64,000 nucleotides of DNA from Mesorhizobium sp. (GTDB lineage Bacteria; Pseudomonadota; Alphaproteobacteria; Rhizobiales; Rhizobiaceae): assembly GCF_023954305.1 (NCBI RefSeq), contig NZ_JAMLIG010000001.1, forward strand, positions 2,728,001-2,792,000, given 5' to 3'. Of the stretch, positions 33,254-41,161 are shown piece after piece (position 1 is the first letter of the stretch; every line of letters starts with the position of its first letter). The notes under the pieces are model-generated. The model was not told where the DNA came from and ran no database searches. It worked only from the letters and a program-made list of their open reading frames with translations. The translations under genes were made by a program, and so were the position numbers.

Positions 33254-34764
33254 CAGCTGGGCTCCGGGGCGAGGCGCGGGGCGAAGATGAACATGACGAT
33301 CCCAAGGCGGTGCCAGGTGGTCAAGGCAAGCGCCGCCGCCTCGAACATCATCGACAGCGAGGTGGCGAAGGCCGCGCCCCACAGGCCCATTCGCGGGATC
33401 AGGAAGACGTTGAGGCCGACATTGAGAGCCAGCGTCAGTCCGTAGACGGCGGCGCAGACGTTCTGGTTGCCACTCATCGTCAGGAGGCTTTCGGCCGGCC
33501 CGACGGTCGAGCGGGCGACGACGCCGGCGACCAGGAGGAACAGGTAGGGGTAGCCTTCCTCGAAGCCCGGGCCGAAGAGGGAGAGGATCGGCTGGCCGAT
33601 CGCCAGCACGAACAGGCCCATGGCGAGCGAGGGCCAGAACGTCCAGTTCACGGTCTCGCGGGCGAAGCCGCCCAGTTTCTCCCGGTCGCCATGGGTGAAC
33701 TGCGCATAGCGTGCCGCCACCCCCGCCTTGACCGCGAAATAGACGAAATGCACCAGCGCCAGCGTCTTAGCCATCGCGTAGTAGATCGCCACATCGTGCG
33801 GCGAGAGGTAGATGCCGACCATCAGCACGTCGGCATTGGTGAGCATGAAGGCGAAACCCTCGATCAGGAAGATCGGTAGCGACACGATGATCCAGCCGCG
33901 CAGATCGATGGTGCGCGGGCCTTTGGCGATGCCCTTGTCCGCCCGCGTCGTCACCGTGGCCAGCTGCCACAGCGTCGTCGCGTAGGTGGCCGCGACCGCC
34001 GCGATCAGGGCGGTCCTGGCAGACGGCTCGTATCCCAGCGCGAGCGCGGCCGCCATGAAGGAGATGATCAGCACCGGACGGACGATATAGGTTGGAGAGA
34101 GTGCCGAGACCGCCCACGCGTTGGCCCGCGAGATGCCCTGAACGACATCCGACAGCGCGATCATCGGCAGACAGAAGATGCCGATGAGGAACGGGACGAC
34201 ATAGTAGCTCTCGATGCGGTCGGCGAAGAGCAGGATCAGTCCGGCGCTGATCGCGGCGATCGCCGTCGAGGCGGCGAGAACGAAGAGCCTGCTCGCCAGC
34301 ATGACGCCGCGCAGTTCCTCCAGCTCGCCGCGTTCCCGGTATTCGGGGATGAAGCGAATGACCGAGGTGTGGAAGCCGAGGCAGGAGAGGTTGCCGAGGA
34401 TGATCATCGTCACCCAGACCAGCACGAAGATGCCGTATTCGAAGGCGCCCATCCAACGCGCGAGCAGCACCTGACTGATGAAGGCGATGAAGGCGCTGAA
34501 GATGCGGATGGCGAAGGCGATGATCGAGACGCGGCCGGCCTCGGCCCTGTCGTCGCTGGAAAAAAGCAGCGTGTCCACCTTCCCCATCAGGGGACGGACG
34601 CGATCGGCCAGGCCTTTCGGAAACAGGCGATCGGCGGTGGCGGCCGCTGAGAAACGCAACGCTACAGACTCCCCATGACGGATCAGCCGTAGCAGACAGT
34701 GCTTAAGAAACGGTGGGAATGGCGCGATTTGCGCATGTGCCCACGCTGACCGTATCTGACTCAT
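33253..34764 (-). CDS. Oligosaccharide flippase / polysaccharide biosynthesis protein
   Basis: A protein of about 503 residues with 12-14 hydrophobic helices, of the Wzx/PST (MOP) superfamily, which moves lipid-linked sugars across the inner membrane. FISQVLLARWMGAFEYGIFV near residue 95 and LNVFLIPRMGLWGAAFATS near the end are family-typical. The ATG at 34764 has a weak ribosome-binding site; TTG at 34656 (after GGGGAG) would remove a poorly conserved 36-residue leader. It forms a two-gene unit with the acyltransferase. Confidence 0.85.
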   Translation of the reverse strand: MSQIRSAWAHAQIAPFPPFLKHCLLRLIRHGESVALRFSAAATADRLFPKGLADRVRPLMGKVDTLLFSSDDRAEAGRVSIIAFAIRIFSAFIAFISQVLLARWMGAFEYGIFVLVWVTMIILGNLSCLGFHTSVIRFIPEYRERGELEELRGVMLASRLFVLAASTAIAAISAGLILLFADRIESYYVVPFLIGIFCLPMIALSDVVQGISRANAWAVSALSPTYIVRPVLIISFMAAALALGYEPSARTALIAAVAATYATTLWQLATVTTRADKGIAKGPRTIDLRGWIIVSLPIFLIEGFAFMLTNADVLMVGIYLSPHDVAIYYAMAKTLALVHFVYFAVKAGVAARYAQFTHGDREKLGGFARETVNWTFWPSLAMGLFVLAIGQPILSLFGPGFEEGYPYLFLLVAGVVARSTVGPAESLLTMSGNQNVCAAVYGLTLALNVGLNVFLIPRMGLWGAAFATSLSMMFEAAALALTTWHRLGIVMFIFAPRLAPEPS

Positions 34765-34824
34765 TGACCCGGCAAGCGCAGCGCCGTTTCATGGCGTGCG
34801 AATGCGGCAATGAGGAGACATGCG

Positions 34825-35133
34825 ATGGAATCGGCGGGCGAGTGGCGGCACATGGCGAGCGCGCCGAAGGACGGCACGCGGATCCTGGTGACGATCCGGC
34901 CGGTGGAACAGGGGCCGGCCGATGTCGACGTCGCCTACTGGGCCAGCGCCGACAGCCAGGGCATAGAGGGCTGGCGGGCCGCCGATTCGGCGCCTGGCGC
35001 CGTCATCGGCTATGCCGACCCCGAGCTCAAATGCTGGATGCCGCTGCCCGAGGCGGCCGCCGGAGAGCCCGAAGTGCCCCGACTAGCGCCCTACGAGGGC
35101 GACGACATGGAACTGGACGGGTCGGGAATATGA
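34825..35133 (+). CDS. Conserved hypothetical protein (DUF551-like)
   Basis: A 102-residue soluble protein. The opening WRHMASAPKDGTRILVTIR and the later GYADPELKCWMPLP resemble DUF551-type proteins found in Rhizobiales and phages, whose role is unknown. The ATG at 34825 is chosen because GAGGAG lies seven bases upstream. It is divergent from the flippase gene and followed by the VapBC module. Confidence 0.72.
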   Translation: MESAGEWRHMASAPKDGTRILVTIRPVEQGPADVDVAYWASADSQGIEGWRAADSAPGAVIGYADPELKCWMPLPEAAAGEPEVPRLAPYEGDDMELDGSGI

Positions 35134-35138
35134 GAAAG

Positions 35139-35184
35139 TTGATATAGCGAAGGCGGTGAACTAAACTAATTAAACTTAGTTCAC
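35139..35184 (+). promoter_or_regulatory. Promoter and palindromic operator of VapBC module 1
   Basis: TTGATA (35139-35144) and TAAACT (35162-35167) are 17 bp apart. An inverted repeat, GTGAACTAA (35156-35164) with TTAGTTCAC (35176-35184), covers the -10 box. This is the usual arrangement for autorepression by an antitoxin or toxin-antitoxin complex. Confidence 0.65.
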
Positions 35185-35197
35185 GCGTGAGCCTGCT

Positions 35198-35440
35198 ATG
35201 GAAACGGTCAATATCCACGAAGCCAAGACGCATCTTTCGCGCCTCGTCGAGAAGGCTGCAAAGGGAGAGGCATTCATCATCGCAAAGGCGGGCAGGCCGA
35301 TGGTCAAGGTCGTGCCGTTGGATGAGGCTCCGAAACAGCGTCCGAAAAGGATCGGATTCATGGCGGGACAGATCGAGGTTCCCGACGACTTCAACACGAT
35401 GGGGCGCGAAGAAATCGAGCGAATGTTCTACGGCGAATGA
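35198..35440 (+). CDS. Type II antitoxin, Phd/YefM family
   Basis: An 80-residue antitoxin: METVNIHEAKTHLSRLVEKA is the classic Phd/YefM DNA-binding and dimerisation region, and the acidic C-terminus (VPDDFNTMGREEIERMF) would wrap the toxin. It should neutralise the PIN toxin encoded next and repress the operon through the palindrome upstream. ATGA overlap with the toxin gene. Confidence 0.92.
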   Translation: METVNIHEAKTHLSRLVEKAAKGEAFIIAKAGRPMVKVVPLDEAPKQRPKRIGFMAGQIEVPDDFNTMGREEIERMFYGE

Positions 35441-35823
35441 GGCTTCTTCTCGACACTCAGCTACTACTCTGGGTCGCGCGCGACACGGATAGGCTGTCCA
35501 AGAAAGCGCGCGATCTCATCGAATCTGACTCCAACTCGCTCGTGTTCAGCAGCGTGAGTCTATGGGAGATTGGAATAAAGCATGCATTGCGCCGGCCGGA
35601 CTTCATTGTCGACATTACCATGCTACGGCGACAACTCCTCCTGCATAGCTACGAGGAGCTGAACCTCATATCGGCGCACACGATCGCATTTGCGGAGTTA
35701 CGGCCCAAGCATAAGGATCCGTTCGATCGGATGCTACTGGCACAGGCAATCTGCGAGCAACTCACCCTCGTTACGTCTGACGACGTACTGCGCCGCTACG
35801 ACGGTCCCGTCCTGCGGGTGTGA
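35437..35823 (+). CDS. Type II toxin VapC, PIN-domain ribonuclease
   Basis: A 128-residue PIN-domain RNase that would cleave tRNA or other RNA when freed from its antitoxin. The acidic residues expected at the active site are in LLLDTQLLLWV (Asp6), SLWEIGIKHALR (Glu), and HKDPFDRMLLAQAI (Asp), with TSDD near the end. The length is normal and the frame intact. It ends where the broken DUF5615 gene of the opposite strand begins to be lost. Confidence 0.92.
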   Translation: MRLLLDTQLLLWVARDTDRLSKKARDLIESDSNSLVFSSVSLWEIGIKHALRRPDFIVDITMLRRQLLLHSYEELNLISAHTIAFAELRPKHKDPFDRMLLAQAICEQLTLVTSDDVLRRYDGPVLRV

Positions 35824-35830
35824 CGGCCTT

Positions 35831-35966
35831 CCCCAGACGAACGCGCCTTCCCAGATTGTCTGGACATCGGCTCGGGCAAGACCGCTTCGTCCGGCGAATC
35901 GGGAAAGGTGTCGGAGAGAGTATCGCCGAGCCTGAAACTCAGGTTCTGATGGAGCAGCAGCCTCAT
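35831..35966 (-). pseudogene. Truncated and frameshifted DUF5615 (PIN-like) toxin
   Basis: Starts with ATG at 35966 overlapping the DUF433 stop as ATGA, the usual coupling of this pair. The first frame reads MRLLLHQNLSFRLGDTLSD, close to DUF5615 N-termini (usually with Asp where His6 is). Similarity then continues in another frame as GLARADVQTIWEGAFVWG, matching the GL..ADD..IW segment. Afterwards the family's KDAD motif is missing and the strand runs into the end of vapC. A frameshift plus 3' loss is the simplest reading. The toxin is probably dead. Confidence 0.6.
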
Positions 35967-36193
35967 TCAGCCGCAGTCAGAAACCGGCGTTCGCGATCCG
36001 CCGCGTAGGAAAGACACGCCCTGATGTCTTGCTCGGTCAGTTCGGGGAAGTCGTGGATGATTTCCTCGTGTGACATGCCCGCTGCGAGCCAGCCAAGGAC
36101 ATCCGAAACCGCAATGCGCATTCCCCGAACGACGGGCCGCCCGCCGCGCTTGCCAGCTTCACGCGTGATAAGCTTTCGATAGTCGTTGCTCAT
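35963..36193 (-). CDS. DUF433-domain protein (antitoxin-like)
   Basis: A 76-residue protein with the DUF433 core: GGRPVVRGMRIAVSDVLGWL and EIIHDFPELTEQDIRACLSYAADRE (written here in part). DUF433 proteins are usually the antitoxin partners of DUF5615 PIN-like toxins, as suggested by gene pairing. The ATG at 36193 fits the family start, though no strong ribosome-binding site is seen. Its partner downstream is broken, so it may be an orphan. Confidence 0.82.
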   Translation of the reverse strand: MSNDYRKLITREAGKRGGRPVVRGMRIAVSDVLGWLAAGMSHEEIIHDFPELTEQDIRACLSYAADRERRFLTAAE

Positions 36194-36289
36194 CAAACAA
36201 GCATAGCATACCTGCCCGCCTTCAGCGAGAGGAGGCATCGGTCATGAACTCTTGCCGCATCCCACCGCGTAGCGAGCAATTTTACCACT

Positions 36290-39016
36290 TCACACGAACG
36301 CGCCGTGGCAGTGCTTGAACTTCTTGCCGGAGCCGCAGGGGCAGGGTTCGTTGCGGCCGACGCGGCCCCAGGTGGTGGGGTCATTGGGGTTGCGGTCCTC
36401 GGCGGACACCGCAACCTCCTGCGCCAGCGTTACCGTGCCGGCGCCTTCGCCGAAGTCGTCCTGGCCGGTCGTGCCGTCGATGTGGTGGCCGAACATGTCC
36501 GGCACCTGCGGCGGCGGGGCTTCGGCTGCCTCGCGCACCAGTTCGACGCGCATCAGCTGTGCCGTCACGGCCTGGCGCAGGTTCGACAGCATCGCCTGGA
36601 AGAGTTCGAATCCTTCCTGCTTGTACTCCTGCAGCGGGTCGCGCTGGGCGTAGCCGCGGAAGCCGACGACCGAGCGCAGATGGTCGAGATTGACCAGGTG
36701 CTCGCGCCAGAGATGGTCGAGCGTCTGCAGCACCACCGTCTTCTCGACATAGGCCATGATCTCGGGGCCGAAGCGCTCGGCGCGGTCGGCCGCGGCCTTG
36801 TCGGCGGCGGCGGTGATGCGCTCGCGCATCGCCTCGTCCTCGATGCCCTCCTCGGCCGCCCATTCCTCGACGGGGAGGTCGAGATTGAGATTGGTGCGCA
36901 CGGCCTCGGCGAGGCCCTTGACGTCCCACTGCTCGGCATAGGCCGTCTCGGGGATGTGCTTGGTCACCATGTCGTCGATGACTTCCTGGCGCATCTCGGC
37001 GACGGTCTCGGCGACGCTTTCGGCGTCCATCAGCTCGAGACGCTGTTCGAACACCACCTTGCGCTGGTCGTTCTGCACGTCGTCGAATTTCAGGAGGTTC
37101 TTGCGGATGTCGAAGTTGCGCGCCTCGACCTTCTTCTGCGCCTTTTCCAGCGCCTTGTTGATCCAGGGATGGATGATCGCCTCGTCCTCCTTGAGGCCGA
37201 GCTTCTGCAGCATGCCGTCCATGCGGTCGGAGCCGAAGATGCGCATCAGGTCGTCCTGCAGCGACAGGAAGAACTTGGATCGGCCGGGATCGCCCTGGCG
37301 GCCCGAGCGGCCGCGCAGCTGGTTGTCGATGCGGCGGCTCTCGTGGCGTTCGGTGGCGAGCACGTAGAGCCCGCCGGCGGCCAGCGCCTTTTCCTTCAGC
37401 GCCTGCACGTCGGCCTTGATCGCGGCCTCCTTTTCCTCGCGCTCCGCACCGGCGGGCATGTCCCCCAGTTCCTCGGCGATGCGCATGTCGGCATTGCCGC
37501 CCAGCTGGATGTCGGTTCCTCGGCCGGCCATGTTGGTGGCAATGGTGATCGCGCCGGGCTTGCCGGCCTGCGCCACGATCTGTGCCTCGCGCTCGTGGTG
37601 GCGGGCGTTCAGCACCTGGAAGTCGTTGAAGCCCTCCTTGCGAAGGCGCTCGGCCAACTGCTCGGACTTTTCGATCGAGACGGTGCCGACCAGCACCGGC
37701 TGGCCGCGCGAATAGGCGTCGCGGATCTCCTTGACGATGGCGCGGTATTTCTCCTCGACCGTGCGATAGACCTCGTCGTCCTCGTCGTTACGCTTGACCG
37801 GCATGTTGGTCGGGATCTCGACGACGTTGAGGCCGTAGATGTTGCCGAACTCCTCGGCCTCGGTCGCCGCCGTGCCGGTCATGCCGGCGAGCTTGGAATA
37901 CATGCGGAAATAGTTCTGGAAGGTGATCGAGGCGAGCGTCTGGTTCTCCGGCTGGATCGCCACGTGCTCCTTGGCTTCCAGCGCCTGATGCAGGCCTTCG
38001 GAGTAGCGGCGGCCGGGCATCATGCGGCCGGTGAACTCGTCGATGATGACAATCTCGCCGTTGCGCACGATGTAGTCACGGTCGCGCTGGAACAGCTTGT
38101 GGGCTTTCAGCGCATTGTTGACGTGGTGGACGATGGCGACGTTCTCGACGTCGTAGAGCGATTCGCCCTTCAGGTGACCCGCCTCGCGCAGCAGGTTTTC
38201 GAGTTTCTCGGTGCCGACCTCGGTGAAGATCGAGGTGCGCTGCTTCTCGTCGATCTCGAAGTCTTCCGCGTTCAACTGCAGCATGAAGCGGTCGACGGTG
38301 TTGTACATCTCCGACCGGTCTTCGAGCGGTCCCGAAATGATCAGCGGCGTGCGCGCCTCGTCGACCAGGATCGAGTCGACCTCGTCGACGATCGCGAAAT
38401 TGTGGCCGCGCTGGACCATCTCGGCGCGGTTGTATTTCATGTTGTCGCGCAGATAGTCGAAGCCGAGCTCGTTGTTGGTTGCGTAGGTGATGTCGCAGGC
38501 ATAAGCGGCCTTGCGCTGCTCGTCGGACAATCCGTGGACGATGACGCCGGTGGTCAGGCCGAGGAAGCCGTAGACCCGGCCCATCCACGCCGCGTCGCGG
38601 CGGGCGAGGTAGTCGTTCACCGTGACGACGTGGACGCCCTTGCCTGCGAGGGCGTTGAGGTAGACCGGCAGCGTCGCCACCAAGGTTTTGCCCTCGCCGG
38701 TGCGCATCTCGGCGATCGAGCCCTCGTGCAGCACCATGCCGCCGATCAGCTGCACGTCGAAGGGGCGCATGCCGAGCGCGCGGCGCGCCGCCTCGCGCAC
38801 CGTGGCGAAGGCCGGCACCAAGAGCTGGTCGAGACTTGCGCCGTCCGCGATCTGCTGCCTGAACTCGGCGGTGCGGCCGCGCAGCTGTTCGTCGGAGAGC
38901 GCCCGCATCTCTTCCTCGAGCGCATTGATCTGCTCGACCCGGGGTCGGGTAGACTTCACGCGGCGGTCGTTTGCGGAGCCGAAGATCTTGCGGGCGATGC
39001 CGCCGAGGCTGACCAT
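36290..39016 (-). CDS. secA: Preprotein translocase ATPase SecA
   Basis: The ATP-driven motor of the Sec pathway, 908 residues, as expected for alphaproteobacteria. Walker A is MRTGEGKT (104-111); FAIVDEVDSILVDEARTPL carries the DEAD-like Walker B; NMAGRGTDIQLGG and LRGRSGRQGDPG are helicase motifs V and VI. The preprotein cross-linking and scaffold domains are complete. The C-terminal zinc finger CPCGSGKKFKHCHG, which contacts SecB and phospholipid, is intact. Divergent from the PPIase gene, which may supply a periplasmic chaperone for exported proteins. Confidence 0.98.
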   Translation of the reverse strand: MVSLGGIARKIFGSANDRRVKSTRPRVEQINALEEEMRALSDEQLRGRTAEFRQQIADGASLDQLLVPAFATVREAARRALGMRPFDVQLIGGMVLHEGSIAEMRTGEGKTLVATLPVYLNALAGKGVHVVTVNDYLARRDAAWMGRVYGFLGLTTGVIVHGLSDEQRKAAYACDITYATNNELGFDYLRDNMKYNRAEMVQRGHNFAIVDEVDSILVDEARTPLIISGPLEDRSEMYNTVDRFMLQLNAEDFEIDEKQRTSIFTEVGTEKLENLLREAGHLKGESLYDVENVAIVHHVNNALKAHKLFQRDRDYIVRNGEIVIIDEFTGRMMPGRRYSEGLHQALEAKEHVAIQPENQTLASITFQNYFRMYSKLAGMTGTAATEAEEFGNIYGLNVVEIPTNMPVKRNDEDDEVYRTVEEKYRAIVKEIRDAYSRGQPVLVGTVSIEKSEQLAERLRKEGFNDFQVLNARHHEREAQIVAQAGKPGAITIATNMAGRGTDIQLGGNADMRIAEELGDMPAGAEREEKEAAIKADVQALKEKALAAGGLYVLATERHESRRIDNQLRGRSGRQGDPGRSKFFLSLQDDLMRIFGSDRMDGMLQKLGLKEDEAIIHPWINKALEKAQKKVEARNFDIRKNLLKFDDVQNDQRKVVFEQRLELMDAESVAETVAEMRQEVIDDMVTKHIPETAYAEQWDVKGLAEAVRTNLNLDLPVEEWAAEEGIEDEAMRERITAAADKAAADRAERFGPEIMAYVEKTVVLQTLDHLWREHLVNLDHLRSVVGFRGYAQRDPLQEYKQEGFELFQAMLSNLRQAVTAQLMRVELVREAAEAPPPQVPDMFGHHIDGTTGQDDFGEGAGTVTLAQEVAVSAEDRNPNDPTTWGRVGRNEPCPCGSGKKFKHCHGAFV

Positions 39017-39269
39017 GAACTGGTCCTTTCAATCAGAAATGTCCCGGCGGATCCGCCGGATCGAGGCCGCAACGGGCTTCTGGGGGCTACTGGCCTTCCG
39101 ACAATCAAAAAATGCGTCCGGAAAACGGTTCTGGACGCAAAGTCGCTGGACAGATAAGAGGGGGCAACCACGATGTCAACGTTGCGCCAATGCGCGCGAC
39201 GCACCGAAAATCCGCCATAAATCGGGTTACTCCCGACGGCGCCTCGGAGCTCTACAGGAGAACAATTGT

Positions 39270-40145
39270 ATGAACACCACCCTTAGAAGGCGGCCGATCG
39301 CTGGCGTTGCTTTGGTCCTCGGGCTGCTTGCGTCGACGGCATTCGCAGCGCTGGCTCAGTCCGACACCGTCGTGGCGACGGTCAGCGGCCAGCCGATCAC
39401 CGAGGCCGACGTGCAGATGGCGGTGAACGAACTCGACCAGCAGTTCGCGCAGCTGACGCCCGAGCAGAAGCGGGCGGCGGCACTGTCCGCCATCGTCGAA
39501 ATCCGGCTGATGGCCGAGAGGGCCAAGGCCTCCAAGCTCGACCAGGACGAGAACTTCAAGCGCAAGCTCGCCTTCCTCAACGAGCGGGCGCTGCACGCCC
39601 AGGTCATCGAGAAGGAAATCTCGCCGAAGGTCACGGACGAAATGCTGAAGGCGCGCTACGACAAGGAAGTCGCCGCCCGTCCGCCGACGGAGGAGGTTCG
39701 CGCCCGGCACATTCTGGTGAAGACCGAGGAAGAGGCGAAGGAGATCATCGCCAAGCTCGACGGCGGCGCCGATTTCGAGGCGCTCGCCAAGGAGAAGTCG
39801 AGCGATCCGGGTTCCGGCGCCAATGGCGGCGATCTCGGCTTCTTCTCGAAGGGCCAGATGGTGCCGGAGTTCGAAGCGGCCGCCTTCGCGCTCGAGCCCG
39901 GCTCCTATACCAAGACGCCGGTGAAGAGCGAATTCGGCTTCCATGTGATCAAGCTCGAGGAGAAACGCACCCAGCCGCCCGTGGCCTTCGAGGAGGTCAA
40001 GGACCAGATCCGGCAGCTGGTCTTCCGGGACGCCTATTTCGATGCCGTCAAGCAGCTGCGCGCCGCCGCGCAGGTCGAGATCAAGGACGAGACGCTGAAG
40101 AAGGGCGTCGAGGAGATCGAAAAGCAGGCCGGCGCGACGGAGTAG
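39270..40145 (+). CDS. Periplasmic peptidyl-prolyl isomerase (parvulin, SurA/PpiC-like)
   Basis: A 291-residue exported folding factor. A signal peptide (about residues 1-29, ending AFAALAQ) precedes a SurA-like N-terminal region. The parvulin domain lies at about residues 143-240: ARHILVKTEEEAKEII, ANGGDLGFFSKGQMVPEFE and SEFGFHVIKLEEKR are its hallmarks. The ATG at 39270 follows ACAGGAG; the long upstream extension of the frame is not coding. It is divergent from secA. Confidence 0.93.
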   Translation: MNTTLRRRPIAGVALVLGLLASTAFAALAQSDTVVATVSGQPITEADVQMAVNELDQQFAQLTPEQKRAAALSAIVEIRLMAERAKASKLDQDENFKRKLAFLNERALHAQVIEKEISPKVTDEMLKARYDKEVAARPPTEEVRARHILVKTEEEAKEIIAKLDGGADFEALAKEKSSDPGSGANGGDLGFFSKGQMVPEFEAAAFALEPGSYTKTPVKSEFGFHVIKLEEKRTQPPVAFEEVKDQIRQLVFRDAYFDAVKQLRAAAQVEIKDETLKKGVEEIEKQAGATE

Positions 40146-40202
40146 CGGCGGCACGGCAATAGGGCAGTAGCGGAGTGGGGTGTCGTATCCCGCTCCTCCG
40201 TC

Positions 40203-40415
40203 ATTCCGGGACCGCGCAGCGGGACCCGGAATCCAGAGCGCCGGCGTTGCCCATTCGGGACAACGATCGTCATCCTCGGGCTTGTCCCGAGGATGACGGC
40301 GTGCGGGAGAGATGACGGCGGGGGGAGTTAAGTGCCGGGGACAGTTTACTTTTTTCCGCAGAAGGGCGTCGCCCGTGCAAGGCCTGCGCGGGCGGAAACA
40401 AAGCAAACTGTCCCC
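40203..40415. repeat. Cluster of three palindromic repeats downstream of the PPIase gene
   Basis: First, ATTCCGGG (40203-40210) pairs with CCCGGAAT (40225-40232). Second, a perfect 13-bp stem at 40268-40280/40286-40298 (CGTCATCCTCGGG) has a 5-base loop. Third, GGGGACAGTTTACTTT (40337-40352) pairs with 40400-40415, with one mismatch, around an inner stem (CGCCCG/CGGGCG). The third has the form of a REP element of the kind moved by RAYT transposases. None has a T-run long enough for a clear terminator. Confidence 0.7.
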
Positions 40416-40424
40416 TGCGGTGCC

Positions 40425-40880
40425 TCACGACGTGTCGCAAAACTCGACCGGCGAGAAGGCTTCCCGAAGCCTCCGGGCGAAGGCATCGAGCCCGTGGAGC
40501 GGGTTAATCTCGTCACCGGCCTCGCCGAATGCCTGATCCTGCCGCCAGACCGACATGCGGCGGAGATAGGCGGCCATGCCGCTGATGACCGCCGCCAGCG
40601 CGCGCAGCGAGGCGGCGATGTCGAGCGCGTCGGCCGGCCCGGTGCCGTAGCGGACGTTCGGCAGCGCGGGCGACCAGAGCCGGCCGGCGCTATTCCAGGT
40701 CGAGCCGGCGACATAGTCCCGGGCGATCAGGTCGGCCTGCCGGGCGGCCCACAGCACGCTGAAGCGGACCCAAGGGCTATCGCCGGCAGCCCGCTCTGCC
40801 AGGGCCGCGAGCGCAAGCAGGGTCGAGACGATGCTGCAAAGCACCTCCTGTCCCCTCCCTGTCTTCGCCTTCCAACTCAC
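40425..40880 (-). CDS. Hypothetical protein
   Basis: A 151-residue protein with no family I recognise. It has one moderately hydrophobic stretch (VLCSIVSTLLALAALAERAA, about residues 13-32) and a mixed alpha-helical remainder, with two tryptophans in FSVLWAARQ and NSAGRLWSP. The GTG at 40880 is preceded by AAGGAG, the best evidence that it is a gene; the frame continues upstream without support. It is flanked by the palindromic repeats and the 7-bp tandem repeat. Confidence 0.55.
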   Translation of the reverse strand: MSWKAKTGRGQEVLCSIVSTLLALAALAERAAGDSPWVRFSVLWAARQADLIARDYVAGSTWNSAGRLWSPALPNVRYGTGPADALDIAASLRALAAVISGMAAYLRRMSVWRQDQAFGEAGDEINPLHGLDAFARRLREAFSPVEFCDTS

Positions 40881-40947
40881 CGCCGGCTCCTTTGCGTCGC
40901 ACCGCGGCCAATGATGCGGCAGGGCGAAAAGGGCGTGGATAAAAAAA

Positions 40948-40975
40948 GTGAATGGTGAGTGGTGAATGGTGAATG
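40948..40975. repeat. Four tandem 7-bp repeats (GTGAATG)
   Basis: Four contiguous units, GTGAATG, GTGAGTG, GTGAATG, GTGAATG, directly after an A-run. They lie about 70 bp upstream of the hypothetical gene at 40880 (minus strand). Copy number may vary by slippage; no coding frame uses them. Confidence 0.8.
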
Positions 40976-41161
40976 GGAACAAGGTGTTGGCGGCGAGAGG
41001 CAATTTCTTCCGGGGGCGATCGATGCACAGGCGAGGGATAGAGCGCCGCGCCATTCGCGCCACGCCACCGAGCCATCCGCGCCCCGGCCGCCGATTTGGC
41101 TTGCACGGGCTTGATCGGTCGGGCAAACCGGCGCGACCAATCAAACCAGCCGGAACACGCC

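Noticed and set aside
36305..39157. A 950-codon open frame on the plus strand opposite secA
   Set aside because: It is the antisense shadow of a high-GC gene; SecA is complete on the other strand and the predicted product is low-complexity and matches nothing.
40948..40975. Tandem repeat considered as a CRISPR or origin iteron
   Set aside because: The units are 7 bp with no spacers, and no replication or cas gene is near.
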